A DNA stretch of 52,595 bases, from contig JAUNNI010000015.1 in NCBI GenBank assembly GCA_030531555.1, positions 1 to 52,595 of the forward strand, read 5' to 3'. Below, one piece after another: positions 24,064 through 33,290 of this stretch. Source of the DNA: Eubacteriales bacterium. Its GTDB lineage: Bacteria > Bacillota > Clostridia > Lachnospirales > Lachnospiraceae. A model generated the notes under the pieces. That model was not told where the DNA came from. It saw nothing but the letters and a program-made list of their open reading frames with translations, and made no database searches. Every line of letters begins with the position of its first letter. Within the stretch, counting starts at the first letter, position 1. Position numbers and translations under genes: made by a program.

Positions 24064-24465
24064 ATGGAAAATAAAGCAAAATTATCCGTAGTGATTGATG
24101 GAAAAGTATATATGTTATCTGGAGGCTCCAGTGAGACTTATATGCAAAAAATTGCATCCTATGTTGATAACAAGATTCGTGAGCTGAAATCCGTAAATGG
24201 TTATCAGAAACTTTCTCCAGACTATCGTAATATTCTTTTGGCTTTAAATCTTGCAGAAGAACTTTTCAAGGTACAGGATGAAAAGGATGTAAGTAGCCGC
24301 GAATATCGTGAAAAAGAAGAGGAAATCTACCGTTTGAAACAGGATCTTGTAGAAAAAGATATGCGTATTGAAACAGCAAATCGTCTTGTGATTGAATATA
24401 AGACCAAAGTAAATGAATTACAGAAACGGATTATTGAATTGGAGACAAGACATGAATTATCCTAA
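24064..24465 (+). CDS. zapA: cell division protein ZapA
   Basis: 133 residues. The N-terminal head domain is recognisable (KLSVVIDGKVYMLSGGSSETYMQKIASYVDNKIREL) and is followed by LLALNLAEELFKVQDE. A long C-terminal coiled coil spans about residues 75-130. ZapA dimers and tetramers bundle FtsZ filaments at midcell. The stop codon overlaps the start of the U32 gene by 14 bases. The downstream FtsW/PBP pair fits a division and cell-wall theme. Confidence 0.9.
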   Translation: MENKAKLSVVIDGKVYMLSGGSSETYMQKIASYVDNKIRELKSVNGYQKLSPDYRNILLALNLAEELFKVQDEKDVSSREYREKEEEIYRLKQDLVEKDMRIETANRLVIEYKTKVNELQKRIIELETRHELS

Positions 24466-26968
24466 GATTATTTTGCCGGAGCTTTTGGCTCCGGCAGGTT
24501 CTTTAGAACATCTAAAAGCAGCCATTTTAGCAGGTGCTGATGCGGTTTATTTTGGAGGTTCTCGTTTTGGAGCCAGAGCGTATGCAGAAAACTTTACGAA
24601 AGAGAAAGTAATGGAAGGGCTTGATTATGCTCATTTTCATGACAGACGTGCATACATGACGGTGAATACATTATTAAAAGAAAAAGAATTGCAGGAGAGC
24701 TTGTATGAATACCTCTTGCCATTCTATGAAGCAGGGCTGGATGGTGTGATCGTACAGGATCTAGGTGCTGCTTCTTTTATTCGTCATCATTTTCCTAAAA
24801 TGGAAGTCCACGGAAGCACACAGATGATGATTACTGGTGTAGAAGGGGCACAAATTGCCAAAAAAATGGGAATGACACGAGTAGTTCCCGCAAGAGAGCT
24901 ATCTATGGAGGAAGTAGACCGAATTAAGAAAGAAACCGGTTTGGAAGTGGAGATTTTCATCCATGGTGCCCTTTGTTATTGTTATTCCGGGCAATGTCTC
25001 TTCAGCAGTATGTACGGTGGCAGAAGTGGAAATCGTGGCCGTTGTGCGCAGCCTTGCCGTTTGCCATACCATTTGTTAGATGCAGATGGAAAGATGATAT
25101 CTGAAAAGGAGAAACATCTTTTAAGTCCCAAAGATCTCTATTCTTTGAATACCTTACCTTCCATGATTGAACATGAAGTGGATTCTTTGAAGATTGAAGG
25201 ACGTATGAAAAATGTGGATTATGTGGCAGGGGTAACAGCAATCTATCGAAAATATCTGGATTCCTATGTAGCCGGGAAAACATGGAAAGTGGATCCTGCG
25301 GATAAAGATAAGCTGGAAGAGCTTTATTCTCGTTCAGGTTTTACAGATGGTTATTGGATCCAGCATAATGGCAAAAATATGATGTCCATTGACACCCCAA
25401 GACATTTGGGACTTAAAGTTGGCAATGTGGAAAACATTCAGAAAAATCGCATTCAGGTAAGCTTAACTCACCCCCTTTCCCCAAAGGATATTCTTGTAAT
25501 TCCTGGTGGGAAAGAAGATGAGATTGTTCTTACTGTTCCGGCCTCTTTAGAATCTGTTTATTCTAAAGGAAAAAAAGGCTTTAAGATTACTTTAAATGTG
25601 CCAAAAACCAAATGGTTAAAACCTGGCCTGCCTGTCTATCGCAGACATAGTGAAGAAATTGAGAAAGCCATAGAGAATGACATTTTAAAGAAAAAGATGG
25701 AATATCCTGTGAATGGAAAGATTATCGTTCATTCTAATGAGCCAATTCGATTGACTTTGCAGAGCAGAAATGATGAGATTATGGTCACTGGAGAGACACC
25801 AATGCCAGCACAGAATCGTCCAATCAAAGAAGAAGATATCCTTCGTCAGATGAAAAAAACAGGAAATGTTCCTTTTTGTTTAAAGGATTTTTCCATTGAT
25901 TTGGAAGATGGACTTTTTCTACAGGCATCTGCTTTAAAAGAATTGAGGCAGAAGTCCTATGAATTATTAGAGGAGAAGCATAAGAAAGCATTCCGTCGTT
26001 TAAAGAATGATGATTTGGGAGAGAAGAAGCTGAAAGAATTTTCAGTAGAGAATTTCTTTGAGAAAGAAAAGGAAAGCAGTGAAATTCACCGAAAGAAACA
26101 TATTGCAGCAGTTTATGATTCCTCCATGTTAGATCTTTGCCTGGATTCTGAATTTTTCCATGGAATTAGTCTCAGTATGGATTTCTTCAAAAGCTATGAA
26201 TTGCTGGAAATGAAAAAACAAATCCATGCAAAGGGAAAAGAAGCATGCCTTTCCCTTCCTCGTGTTTTCCGTCAGGAATCCACAGAAAGTGTATCGAAAA
26301 TATTAAATGATACTATGGTTGATGGAGAAAAATGGGACGTTATTTATATAAATAACATTAATGAAATGAATATCCCTATGGAGGGATGGGCAAAAATTCC
26401 TAAAGTCTATGGTGCTTCTCTCTATCAGTGGAATACAGAATCAAGACTTGAAATCCAACGTTTGCAAAGGGAACTGTCCTGTGATGCTATCTGGGAGATT
26501 CCTTATGAAATCTCATATAGAGAAGCGGTGGACGCAGCAACAAAATCCATGGAATGTCTGGTTTACGGAAGATTTCCAGTCATGCTTTCTGCACAATGCT
26601 TAAAGAAAACCACAGGTAGATGCAATGGAAAGGAAGAGATTCTTACTCTGGTGGATCGAAATCAAAGAAAATTGGCAGTGTCTACTCACTGTCACCCAGA
26701 ATGGGCTGATCCTAATCTGGTAAAACAAAAGATGACAGGCCTTGCCTGCTATAATATGATTTGGACCGATGAGCCAAGAAATCTGATTGGTCAGGAGTAT
26801 GAAGGGTTATCCCAGCAAACCATTCGTTATCGTTTCGATTTCTTTGGTGAAAAAACTAAGCATATTACTGATATTATTCATCGCTTTGAGAATTGGGAAA
26901 AAGCTTTCTTTAAAGAAATTACAGATGCACCATCCCAGATGCAGCATTGGAATTGCGGAATTGAGTAG
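24452..26968 (+). CDS. U32 family protein, RlhA-like (DUF3656-containing)
   Basis: 838 residues. The N-terminal U32 domain begins LPELLAPAGSLEHLKAAILAGADAVYFGG, with the cysteine cluster CYCYSGQCLFSSMYGGRSGNRGRCAQPC near residues 170-200. A central DUF3656/collagenase-like part (about 330-560) and a C-terminal extension with further cysteines (CLVYGRFPVMLSAQCLKKTTGRC) complete it. E. coli RlhA hydroxylates C2501 of 23S rRNA, and the cysteines likely bind an iron-sulfur cluster. Old peptidase labels are probably misleading. The ATG at 24452 gives the canonical start and overlaps zapA, implying coupling. Confidence 0.85.
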   Translation: MNYPKIILPELLAPAGSLEHLKAAILAGADAVYFGGSRFGARAYAENFTKEKVMEGLDYAHFHDRRAYMTVNTLLKEKELQESLYEYLLPFYEAGLDGVIVQDLGAASFIRHHFPKMEVHGSTQMMITGVEGAQIAKKMGMTRVVPARELSMEEVDRIKKETGLEVEIFIHGALCYCYSGQCLFSSMYGGRSGNRGRCAQPCRLPYHLLDADGKMISEKEKHLLSPKDLYSLNTLPSMIEHEVDSLKIEGRMKNVDYVAGVTAIYRKYLDSYVAGKTWKVDPADKDKLEELYSRSGFTDGYWIQHNGKNMMSIDTPRHLGLKVGNVENIQKNRIQVSLTHPLSPKDILVIPGGKEDEIVLTVPASLESVYSKGKKGFKITLNVPKTKWLKPGLPVYRRHSEEIEKAIENDILKKKMEYPVNGKIIVHSNEPIRLTLQSRNDEIMVTGETPMPAQNRPIKEEDILRQMKKTGNVPFCLKDFSIDLEDGLFLQASALKELRQKSYELLEEKHKKAFRRLKNDDLGEKKLKEFSVENFFEKEKESSEIHRKKHIAAVYDSSMLDLCLDSEFFHGISLSMDFFKSYELLEMKKQIHAKGKEACLSLPRVFRQESTESVSKILNDTMVDGEKWDVIYINNINEMNIPMEGWAKIPKVYGASLYQWNTESRLEIQRLQRELSCDAIWEIPYEISYREAVDAATKSMECLVYGRFPVMLSAQCLKKTTGRCNGKEEILTLVDRNQRKLAVSTHCHPEWADPNLVKQKMTGLACYNMIWTDEPRNLIGQEYEGLSQQTIRYRFDFFGEKTKHITDIIHRFENWEKAFFKEITDAPSQMQHWNCGIE

Positions 26969-26976
26969 GTGATCAT

Positions 26977-28359
26977 ATGTTACATTTTATTTCAACTAGT
27001 TCAAACTATTTACTGATGTTTATGTGTGCAATCTATGCCTTAAGTTGTTTTACAGTATTTCTTCCATCGAAAGAATCCAGACAGATTCGAAGAATGGACC
27101 GGCAGGAAGGCTTTGTCTACATTTTTCAGATCATTTGTTTTCTTGTTCTTACTTTGCACACAAAAGATCCAAAAGTTATTGCCCTTTGTGTAGGTCAGTT
27201 GATTTATTTTAAATTAATGATAACCATCTACGGGCATTTTTATACGGATTGCTCCAGAATTTTAATGAATCATACCTGCTTCCTTTTATCCGTCGGATTT
27301 GTTATGCTTGCCAGATTATCGTTGGAAAAAGCTATCAAGCAGTTTGCCATTGTTGTTGTGGCCAGTATGCTTTGTTTGATTTTTCCGATCTTTGTTAAGA
27401 AGGCATTCTGGTTAAAGAAGCTCCGCTGGCTCTATGGCCTGGCAGGTTTGATATTTTTGGCAACTGTCTTTATTATTGGTACTACAAAAAATGGTTCCAC
27501 CAACTGGATTTCTCTGGGGCCTCTTGCTTTGCAGCCATCAGAATTCGTTAAGATTTCTTTTATCTTTTTTATCGCTGCAACTTTGGCTAACCCTCCAAAG
27601 ATCCGTACTATGTGGATCACAATTTTATTTGGTGCCCTCCATGTATTGATTCTTGTTTTAGAACGAGATCTTGGTGGAGCTTTCTTATACTTTGTATTAT
27701 TTGTTTTTATGTGTTTTGTGGCCACAGGACGATTGATCTATCCATTGGGTGGATTGGTCTGTGGAAGTGGAGCGGCCTTTTTAGCCTACAAGTTATTTTC
27801 TCATGTGCAGGCTCGAGTTCTGGCCTGGTCTGATCCATGGAGCATCATCGAAGGAAAAGGATACCAGATTACCCAGTCTTTATTCGCCATCGGAACCGGT
27901 GGGTGGTTTGGTATGGGACTGACACAGGGGCGTCCAACGGATATCCCTGTGGTGGACAGTGATTTTATCTTTTCCGCCATTTCGGAAGAACTTGGTATGG
28001 TTTTTGCCATCTGTATTTTGTTTGTATATATTGGAATATTTGTCCATTTTATTACCATTGCTATGGATGTAAAAGATAAGTTCTATAAACTGTTGGCCTT
28101 TGGTTTTTCCATTTGCTTCCTCTTTCAGGTGTTTTTGACGGTCGGTGGTGTGACCAAGTTTATTCCATCCACCGGGGTCACATTACCACTCATTAGTTAC
28201 GGGGGAAGCTCTGTTTGCAGCACTTTAATAATTTTTGCGATTATGCAGGGAATCTTTATGATCGCTTATGAGACAAAGGAGGAATACGATGAGGAAGAAG
28301 AAACAGCTGAATCAATGGGATCAGTGGACCGAATTGCCATCGGAGACTCCGAAGAGTAA
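26977..28359 (+). CDS. FtsW/RodA/SpoVE family peptidoglycan polymerase (SEDS)
   Basis: 460 residues with roughly ten to twelve membrane segments. SEDS landmarks are NWISLGPLALQPSEFVKISFI (about residues 170-190), the ERDLGGA loop with its conserved acid (about 229-235) and the C-terminal PSTGVTLPLISYGGSSV (about 393-409). It polymerises glycan strands from lipid II with a class B PBP partner, which is encoded immediately downstream and overlaps by 71 bases. The last 40 residues are an acidic tail. Sequence alone does not say whether it serves division or elongation; the zapA neighbour favours division. Confidence 0.92.
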   Translation: MLHFISTSSNYLLMFMCAIYALSCFTVFLPSKESRQIRRMDRQEGFVYIFQIICFLVLTLHTKDPKVIALCVGQLIYFKLMITIYGHFYTDCSRILMNHTCFLLSVGFVMLARLSLEKAIKQFAIVVVASMLCLIFPIFVKKAFWLKKLRWLYGLAGLIFLATVFIIGTTKNGSTNWISLGPLALQPSEFVKISFIFFIAATLANPPKIRTMWITILFGALHVLILVLERDLGGAFLYFVLFVFMCFVATGRLIYPLGGLVCGSGAAFLAYKLFSHVQARVLAWSDPWSIIEGKGYQITQSLFAIGTGGWFGMGLTQGRPTDIPVVDSDFIFSAISEELGMVFAICILFVYIGIFVHFITIAMDVKDKFYKLLAFGFSICFLFQVFLTVGGVTKFIPSTGVTLPLISYGGSSVCSTLIIFAIMQGIFMIAYETKEEYDEEEETAESMGSVDRIAIGDSEE

Positions 28360-29839
28360 AAAAGAAAAAAAGAGCTTCTGGGAGATTCTCTTTCTTCCCA
28401 ATGAGAAAAAATTGAAGCATACCAATCGGTACATGTTTTTGGTTTGCCTCTTCATGGTCCTGCTCTTTTTCTCTATGATTGGATATATGATTCGTTTCCA
28501 GCTGGTAGATTCTCAGGCAATCATTACCAATCCATATAATCAGAGGACAGAGAATCTGAAAAAACAGATTATCCGCGGTGATATCTTAAGTGCGGATGGA
28601 GATGTCCTTGCCAAAACTGAGATTGATGAGGAAGGAAATGAGACAAGAGTGTATCCTTATGATGAGATATTTGCCCATGTTGTTGGCTTTTCTACCCACG
28701 GGAAAGGTGGTTTGGAATCCGCTTACAATTACGAGCTATTGACTTCTCATACCGATATTATGACCCAGCTGGGAAATGGAATTAGCAGCAAAAAAAATCC
28801 AGGAGATGATCTGGTTACTACTTTGGATCCAACTTTGCAGGAAAGAGCATATGAGGCATTGGATGATTATCAGGGAGCTATTGTTGCCATTGAGCCATCC
28901 ACCGGTAAAATCCGTGCCATGGTTTCAAAACCTGTGTTTAATCCCAATGACCTGGAAGAAATATGGGCAGACATCGTCAATGACGATAGCAGCAGTGTAC
29001 TTTTAAACCGATGTACACAAGGCTTGTATCCTCCAGGATCTACCTATAAAGTAATTACAGCTTTAGAATATATTTTAGAACATGCGCAGTCCTATGAAGA
29101 TTTTCGTTACACCTGTGAAGGAAAAACTGTGGTCGATAGCGTTAAGATCAAATGTTATGAAGATACAGAACATGGCAAAGAAAACTTAACAGAAGCATTT
29201 GAAAATTCCTGTAATACTGCCTTTGTAACCATAGGGTCTGCTTTGGATCGTAAGAAGTATATTTCTTTAAATGATGCCTTTCTGTTTAACCAGAAGATTC
29301 CAGGTGACCTTTCTGTGGCAAAAAGTCGTTTTGATATCACCATGAAAAGTGATAAAAGTTCGCTTCCACAAACAGTGATCGGTCAGGGGAATACGCTTAT
29401 GTCCCCACTTCATAATGCTCTTGTTATGTGTATGATCGCCAACGATGGTGTCATGATGAAACCAATGCTGGTAGATAAGATTCAGAGTAAAGATGGAGTG
29501 ACAGTAAAACGTTTTGATCCAAAATCCATCGCTCGTTTAGAGGAAGAAGATATTGATTCGGTAAAAGCAGTACAGCAGATGCTTCGAAAAGTTGTCACAG
29601 ATGGAACGGGTCATGCTCTGCAGGATGATGACTATACTGTGGCAGGCAAAACCGGCAGTGCTGAAAATGAAAAAGAGGGTGCCCATTCATGGTTTGCAGG
29701 CTATTCCAATGTTGAAGATCCTGATCTTGTTGTCTGTGTCATTGCAGAAAATGCAGGGGCAGGCAGTAAAGTGGCTGCTCCAATTGCCAAAGAAATTTTT
29801 GATGCCTATTATGAAGAAGGTCTTGATAAAAAATACTGA
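28289..29839 (+). CDS. class B penicillin-binding protein (transpeptidase)
   Basis: 516 residues. A basic cytoplasmic tail (about 45 residues) precedes one membrane helix (YMFLVCLFMVLLFFSMIGYMI). A short pedestal carries IRGDILSADGDVLA. The transpeptidase domain has STYK (about residue 250, nucleophile serine), SCN (about 307) and KTGSA (about 454). It crosslinks peptidoglycan with the SEDS partner upstream. The ATG at 28289 has AAAGGAGG seven bases upstream, ruling out the frame start at 28268. The 71-base overlap suggests coupled translation. It resembles the short RodA-associated PbpA type more than the large FtsI forms with PASTA domains. Confidence 0.92.
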   Translation: MRKKKQLNQWDQWTELPSETPKSKKEKKSFWEILFLPNEKKLKHTNRYMFLVCLFMVLLFFSMIGYMIRFQLVDSQAIITNPYNQRTENLKKQIIRGDILSADGDVLAKTEIDEEGNETRVYPYDEIFAHVVGFSTHGKGGLESAYNYELLTSHTDIMTQLGNGISSKKNPGDDLVTTLDPTLQERAYEALDDYQGAIVAIEPSTGKIRAMVSKPVFNPNDLEEIWADIVNDDSSSVLLNRCTQGLYPPGSTYKVITALEYILEHAQSYEDFRYTCEGKTVVDSVKIKCYEDTEHGKENLTEAFENSCNTAFVTIGSALDRKKYISLNDAFLFNQKIPGDLSVAKSRFDITMKSDKSSLPQTVIGQGNTLMSPLHNALVMCMIANDGVMMKPMLVDKIQSKDGVTVKRFDPKSIARLEEEDIDSVKAVQQMLRKVVTDGTGHALQDDDYTVAGKTGSAENEKEGAHSWFAGYSNVEDPDLVVCVIAENAGAGSKVAAPIAKEIFDAYYEEGLDKKY

Positions 29840-29881
29840 AAATTCATAGGATAAGCCATACCATTCATCAAATATGTTATA

Positions 29882-29910
29882 GTGACAAAGATATTATCTT
29901 ATGTTATAAT
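29882..29910 (+). promoter_or_regulatory. promoter of the NUDIX gene
   Basis: GTGACA (29882-29887), 17 bases, then a perfect TATAAT (29905-29910), about 50 bases before the gene. Confidence 0.6.
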
Positions 29911-29959
29911 GATATCAAGTGTATGACACACCAGAATTGTTTGCATAGGAGGAAGCACT

Positions 29960-30412
29960 ATGATTAAAGCAACAAGTTGTGGTGGTGTGGTTATTTTCAG
30001 AGGGAAGATCCTCCTTTTATTCAAAAATTATAAGAATAAGTATGAGGGATGGGTTCTTCCAAAAGGAACCGTCGAAGAGGGCGAGGATTACAAAGATACT
30101 GCAATTAGAGAAGTAAGAGAGGAGACTGGTTCAAAGGCTTCCATCATTAAATATGTTGGAAAGAGTCAGTATACTTTTAATACATCTCATGATATCGTGG
30201 TCAAGGATGTTCACTGGTATCTTATGATGGCAGACAGTTATTATTCAAAACCACAAAGAGAAGAGTATTTTGTTGATTCTGGTTTCTACAAGTTCCATGA
30301 AGCGTACCATCTGTTACGATTTCCTAATGAAAAGCAGATTCTTGAAGATGCATATCATCAATATTTGGATCTGAAAAAAGCCAACCTGTGGGGAAGCAAA
30401 AAGTATTTTTAA
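29960..30412 (+). CDS. NUDIX hydrolase
   Basis: 150 residues. The NUDIX box is complete: G(TVEEG)E(DYKDTA)REVREETG, about residues 38-60, with the REVxEExG metal-binding glutamates. These enzymes cleave nucleoside diphosphates linked to another group, using magnesium. The N-terminus (TSCGGVVIFRGKILLL) resembles the Ap4A hydrolase/RNA pyrophosphohydrolase-like group, but the substrate cannot be fixed. AGGAGG precedes the ATG. It has its own promoter and is followed by a tRNA gene. Confidence 0.88.
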   Translation: MIKATSCGGVVIFRGKILLLFKNYKNKYEGWVLPKGTVEEGEDYKDTAIREVREETGSKASIIKYVGKSQYTFNTSHDIVVKDVHWYLMMADSYYSKPQREEYFVDSGFYKFHEAYHLLRFPNEKQILEDAYHQYLDLKKANLWGSKKYF

Positions 30413-30428
30413 GTAAGTACAAAAAATG

Positions 30429-30457
30429 TTGACAATATCACTCTGTTATGCTATTAT
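30429..30457 (+). promoter_or_regulatory. tRNA-Leu promoter
   Basis: Consensus TTGACA (30429-30434), 17 bases, then TATTAT (30452-30457). It is well placed for a start a few bases before the mature tRNA. Confidence 0.75.
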
Positions 30458-30471
30458 AGCAGAGTTGATAT

Positions 30472-30554
30472 GCCGGCTTGTCGGAATGGCAGACGAGGCA
30501 GACTCAAAATCTGTTGTGGGTGACCACGTGCGGGTTCAAGTCCCGCAGCCGGCA
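30472..30554 (+). tRNA. tRNA-Leu (anticodon CAA)
   Basis: The acceptor stem pairs GCCGGCT (30472-30478) with AGCCGGC (30547-30553), with discriminator A. The anticodon loop CTCAAAA sits on a GCAGA/TCTGT stem, giving anticodon CAA for UUG codons. A long variable arm (TTGTGGGTGACCACG region) is typical of leucine tRNAs, and the T arm contains GGTTCAAGTCC. The 3' CCA is not encoded. It has its own promoter and terminator, so it is a single-gene unit. Confidence 0.95.
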
Positions 30555-30566
30555 TTAGAAAAATAG

Positions 30567-30597
30567 TCCTTAGAACCAAAGTTCTAAGGATTTTTTT
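30567..30597 (+). terminator. tRNA-Leu terminator
   Basis: TCCTTAGAAC (30567-30576) pairs with GTTCTAAGGA (30581-30590), followed by seven T. Confidence 0.88.
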
Positions 30598-30649
30598 ATA
30601 ATATTATTTTATATCAACATACTATGAAAAAACAAGAAGGATGGATGGT

Positions 30650-31465
30650 ATGGAACTAGCAAGTATTGCCAGCGGAAGTAGTGGCAATTGTCTTTATATT
30701 GGGAAAAAAGAAAAGCATTTTCTGGTAGATGCCGGAATTAGCCGAAAGAGAATTGTGGAAGGACTCACTCAACTGGCAGTGGATCCCGCTTCTATTTCCG
30801 GAATTTTTATTACCCATGAACATATTGATCATATTGGTGGACTTGGCGTACTTCTTCGCAAGTACAAGATTCCTGTTTTTGCAACGGCAGCTACCATTGA
30901 CCGTATCCTTACGACAAAATCTTTGGGTAAGGTTGATCCATCTTTGTTTGAAATTATCCGTCCAGATGCACCAATTACATTAGATGGAATCAAAATTGAA
31001 GCTTCCTCTGTGATGCATGATGCAGCAGATCCTGTTTGTTACACATTTACAGATGGGAGCACCAAGGTAGGAATTGCCACAGATTTTGGTACTTTTGATG
31101 ATTATCTGGTGGAGAAAATGAAGGGATGCGAGTCCTTATTGGTAGAAGCCAATCATGATCTTAATATGTTGATGGTTGGACCTTATCCATATCCATTAAA
31201 AAGACGTATTATGGGAAATAAAGGTCATATGTCCAATGAAAGGGCTGGAGAATTTTTATATAAAGTAATAGGGGAAGAAACAAAACATATCTTTTTAGGC
31301 CATTTGAGCAAGGAGAACAATTATCCGGATCTGGCTTATGAGACGGTGAAATGTGAGCTGGCCATGAGAAACCTTCCGATTGAAAAAAGCGGTATGACCA
31401 TGCAGATTGCTCAAAGAGAAGAGCCAACATTTTGCCATGCAAAAAGAATGACACAAATAACGTAA
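30650..31465 (+). CDS. MBL-fold metallo-hydrolase, WalJ/YycJ-like
   Basis: 271 residues. It begins ELASIASGSSGNCLYIG. The metal-binding HEHIDH lies near residues 57-62, a second ligand region is SSVMHDAADP and the late histidine is in FLGHLSKENNYPDLA. This last motif is characteristic of YycJ/WalJ, associated with the WalRK region and linked to DNA replication or cell-wall coordination in Firmicutes. Here no walRK genes are adjacent. The ATG at 30650 has AAGAAGG nine bases upstream; the ATG at 30641 abuts that site. Confidence 0.88.
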   Translation: MELASIASGSSGNCLYIGKKEKHFLVDAGISRKRIVEGLTQLAVDPASISGIFITHEHIDHIGGLGVLLRKYKIPVFATAATIDRILTTKSLGKVDPSLFEIIRPDAPITLDGIKIEASSVMHDAADPVCYTFTDGSTKVGIATDFGTFDDYLVEKMKGCESLLVEANHDLNMLMVGPYPYPLKRRIMGNKGHMSNERAGEFLYKVIGEETKHIFLGHLSKENNYPDLAYETVKCELAMRNLPIEKSGMTMQIAQREEPTFCHAKRMTQIT

Positions 31466-31500
31466 AGAATCACAGGCATAAGAACACATAGGAGGTTATT

Positions 31501-31782
31501 ATGAACGAATTAAAGAAATCTATCATCACAGTAATCGGGAAGGATTCCGTTGGTATCATCGCTAAAGTTTGTACTTATCTTTCCAGCAATAACATTAACA
31601 TTCTTGACATTAACCAGACCATTACAGGTGGTTATTTTAACATGATGATGATCGTAGAATCTGAAGAAGTAATCAAAACATTCCCAGATATGGCAGAAGA
31701 ATTAAAACAGATCGGTGACGAACTTGGTGTAGTAATCCAGGCTCAGCGTGAAGAAATCTTCCAGATGATGCACCGTATTTAA
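31501..31782 (+). CDS. ACT domain protein, UPF0237 family
   Basis: 93 residues forming one ACT domain: SIITVIGKDSVGIIAKVCTYLSSNNINILDINQTITGGYFNMMMIV. ACT domains bind small ligands, often amino acids, and regulate partners. It precedes a UPF0210 gene by 31 bases, a pair conserved widely in bacteria and archaea, suggesting that the ACT protein controls the UPF0210 protein. The ligand is unknown. AGGAGGTTATT precedes the ATG. Confidence 0.9.
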   Translation: MNELKKSIITVIGKDSVGIIAKVCTYLSSNNINILDINQTITGGYFNMMMIVESEEVIKTFPDMAEELKQIGDELGVVIQAQREEIFQMMHRI

Positions 31783-31813
31783 TGACTATATTTAGGTGAT
31801 CATAGGAGGGAAT

Positions 31814-33178
31814 ATGTTAAATATTAATGAAGTAATCGAAACCAATAAGATGATTCATGAGATGAATCTTGATGTTAGAACCATCACTATGGGTATCAGT
31901 CTTTTAGACTGTGTCAGTGAAGATTTGGAAGTATGTTGTGAAAACATTCATAATAAGATCACAACACTTGCGAAAGACCTCGTAAAAACAGGAAAAGAAA
32001 TTGAATTCGAATATGGAATTCCAATCGTAAATAAACGTATCTCCATCACACCAATCGCTTTAGTTGGTGGCAGATGTTGTAAATCTCCAGAAGATTTTGT
32101 TCGTATTGCCAAAGAACTGGATCGCTGTGCAGATGAAGTTGGCGTAAACTTTATCGGCGGATATTCCGCTCTTGTAAATAAAGGTATGACAAAAGCGGAT
32201 GAAATGCTGATTCGCTCCATTCCACAGGCATTAGCTTCTACAGAGAGAGTTTGTAGTTCCGTCAATGTTGGTTCCACAAAAACCGGGATCAATATGGATG
32301 CGGTAAAATTAATTGGTGAAATCATCGTAGAAACTTCTGAGCTTACCAAAGACAGAGACTGTATTGGTAATGCAAAATTTGTCGTATTCACCAATGCACC
32401 AGATGATAATCCATTTATGGCAGGTGCTTTCCATGGTGTAACCGAAGCAGACTGCATTATCAATGTTGGTGTAAGTGGTCCTGGTGTAGTAAAAAGAGCC
32501 ATTGAACAGGTTCGCGGACAGAACTTCGAAGTATTATGTGAAACAATCAAAAAGACAGCATTTAAGGTTACTCGTGTAGGTCAGTTAGTAGCCAAAGAAG
32601 CATCCAAACGTCTTGGGGTTCCATTTGGTATTATCGATCTTTCCCTTGCACCAACTCCAGCTGTTGGAGATAGTGTTGGTGAGATTTTGGAAGAAATCGG
32701 TTTAGAATATGCCGGTGCTCCTGGAACAACAGCAGCCCTTGCATTACTGAATGATCAGGTAAAAAAAGGTGGCGTAATGGCTTCTTCCTATGTTGGTGGT
32801 TTAAGTGGTGCTTTTATTCCTGTCAGCGAAGACCAGCGTATGATTGATGCGGTAGAGGCAGGTGCCCTTACCCTTGAAAAATTAGAAGCGATGACTTGTG
32901 TATGTTCTGTTGGTCTTGATATGATCGCAGTACCAGGGGATACGAAAGCAACTACTATCTCCGGTATTATCGCTGATGAGATGGCACTTGGTATGGTAAA
33001 CCAGAAAACAACAGCCGTTCGTATTATCCCAGTCATCGGAAAAGGAGTTGGTGATACAGTTGAATTTGGTGGCTTACTTGGCTATGCGCCAATCATGCCG
33101 GTCAATAAGTTCGATTGTTCTGCCTTTGTCAATCGTGGTGGAAGAATTCCTGCTCCAATCCATTCTTTCAAAAACTAA
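31814..33178 (+). CDS. UPF0210 (DUF711) family protein
   Basis: 454 residues, the usual length. Family landmarks are [25 protein letters not shown] at the start, [15 protein letters not shown], a Pro/Gly-rich [21 protein letters not shown] and the C-terminal [20 protein letters not shown]. The fold is related to glycyl-radical-type barrels according to structural work on the family, but no reaction is established. The ATG at 31814 has AGGAGGG seven bases upstream. It forms an operon with the ACT protein and is followed by a terminator. Confidence 0.9.
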   Translation: MLNINEVIETNKMIHEMNLDVRTITMGISLLDCVSEDLEVCCENIHNKITTLAKDLVKTGKEIEFEYGIPIVNKRISITPIALVGGRCCKSPEDFVRIAKELDRCADEVGVNFIGGYSALVNKGMTKADEMLIRSIPQALASTERVCSSVNVGSTKTGINMDAVKLIGEIIVETSELTKDRDCIGNAKFVVFTNAPDDNPFMAGAFHGVTEADCIINVGVSGPGVVKRAIEQVRGQNFEVLCETIKKTAFKVTRVGQLVAKEASKRLGVPFGIIDLSLAPTPAVGDSVGEILEEIGLEYAGAPGTTAALALLNDQVKKGGVMASSYVGGLSGAFIPVSEDQRMIDAVEAGALTLEKLEAMTCVCSVGLDMIAVPGDTKATTISGIIADEMALGMVNQKTTAVRIIPVIGKGVGDTVEFGGLLGYAPIMPVNKFDCSAFVNRGGRIPAPIHSFKN

Positions 33179-33193
33179 TTGAAAGTTTACAAC

Positions 33194-33233
33194 ACAGAAA
33201 AGGTGTCAGCCTGCGCCTTTTCTGTTTCTTTTT
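33194..33233 (+). terminator. terminator after the UPF0210 gene
   Basis: ACAGAAAAGG (33194-33203) pairs with CCTTTTCTGT (33216-33225), followed by a T-rich run. Confidence 0.75.
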
Positions 33234-33290
33234 GTATAAAGATTTTATTTTTATATTTTCAGGACGTCATAATAAAGGAGATGATAACAT

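Noticed and set aside
31948-32550. 200-residue minus-strand open frame inside the UPF0210 gene, and similar antisense frames elsewhere
   Set aside because: They are shadows of well-supported genes, with no ribosome sites or recognisable domains.
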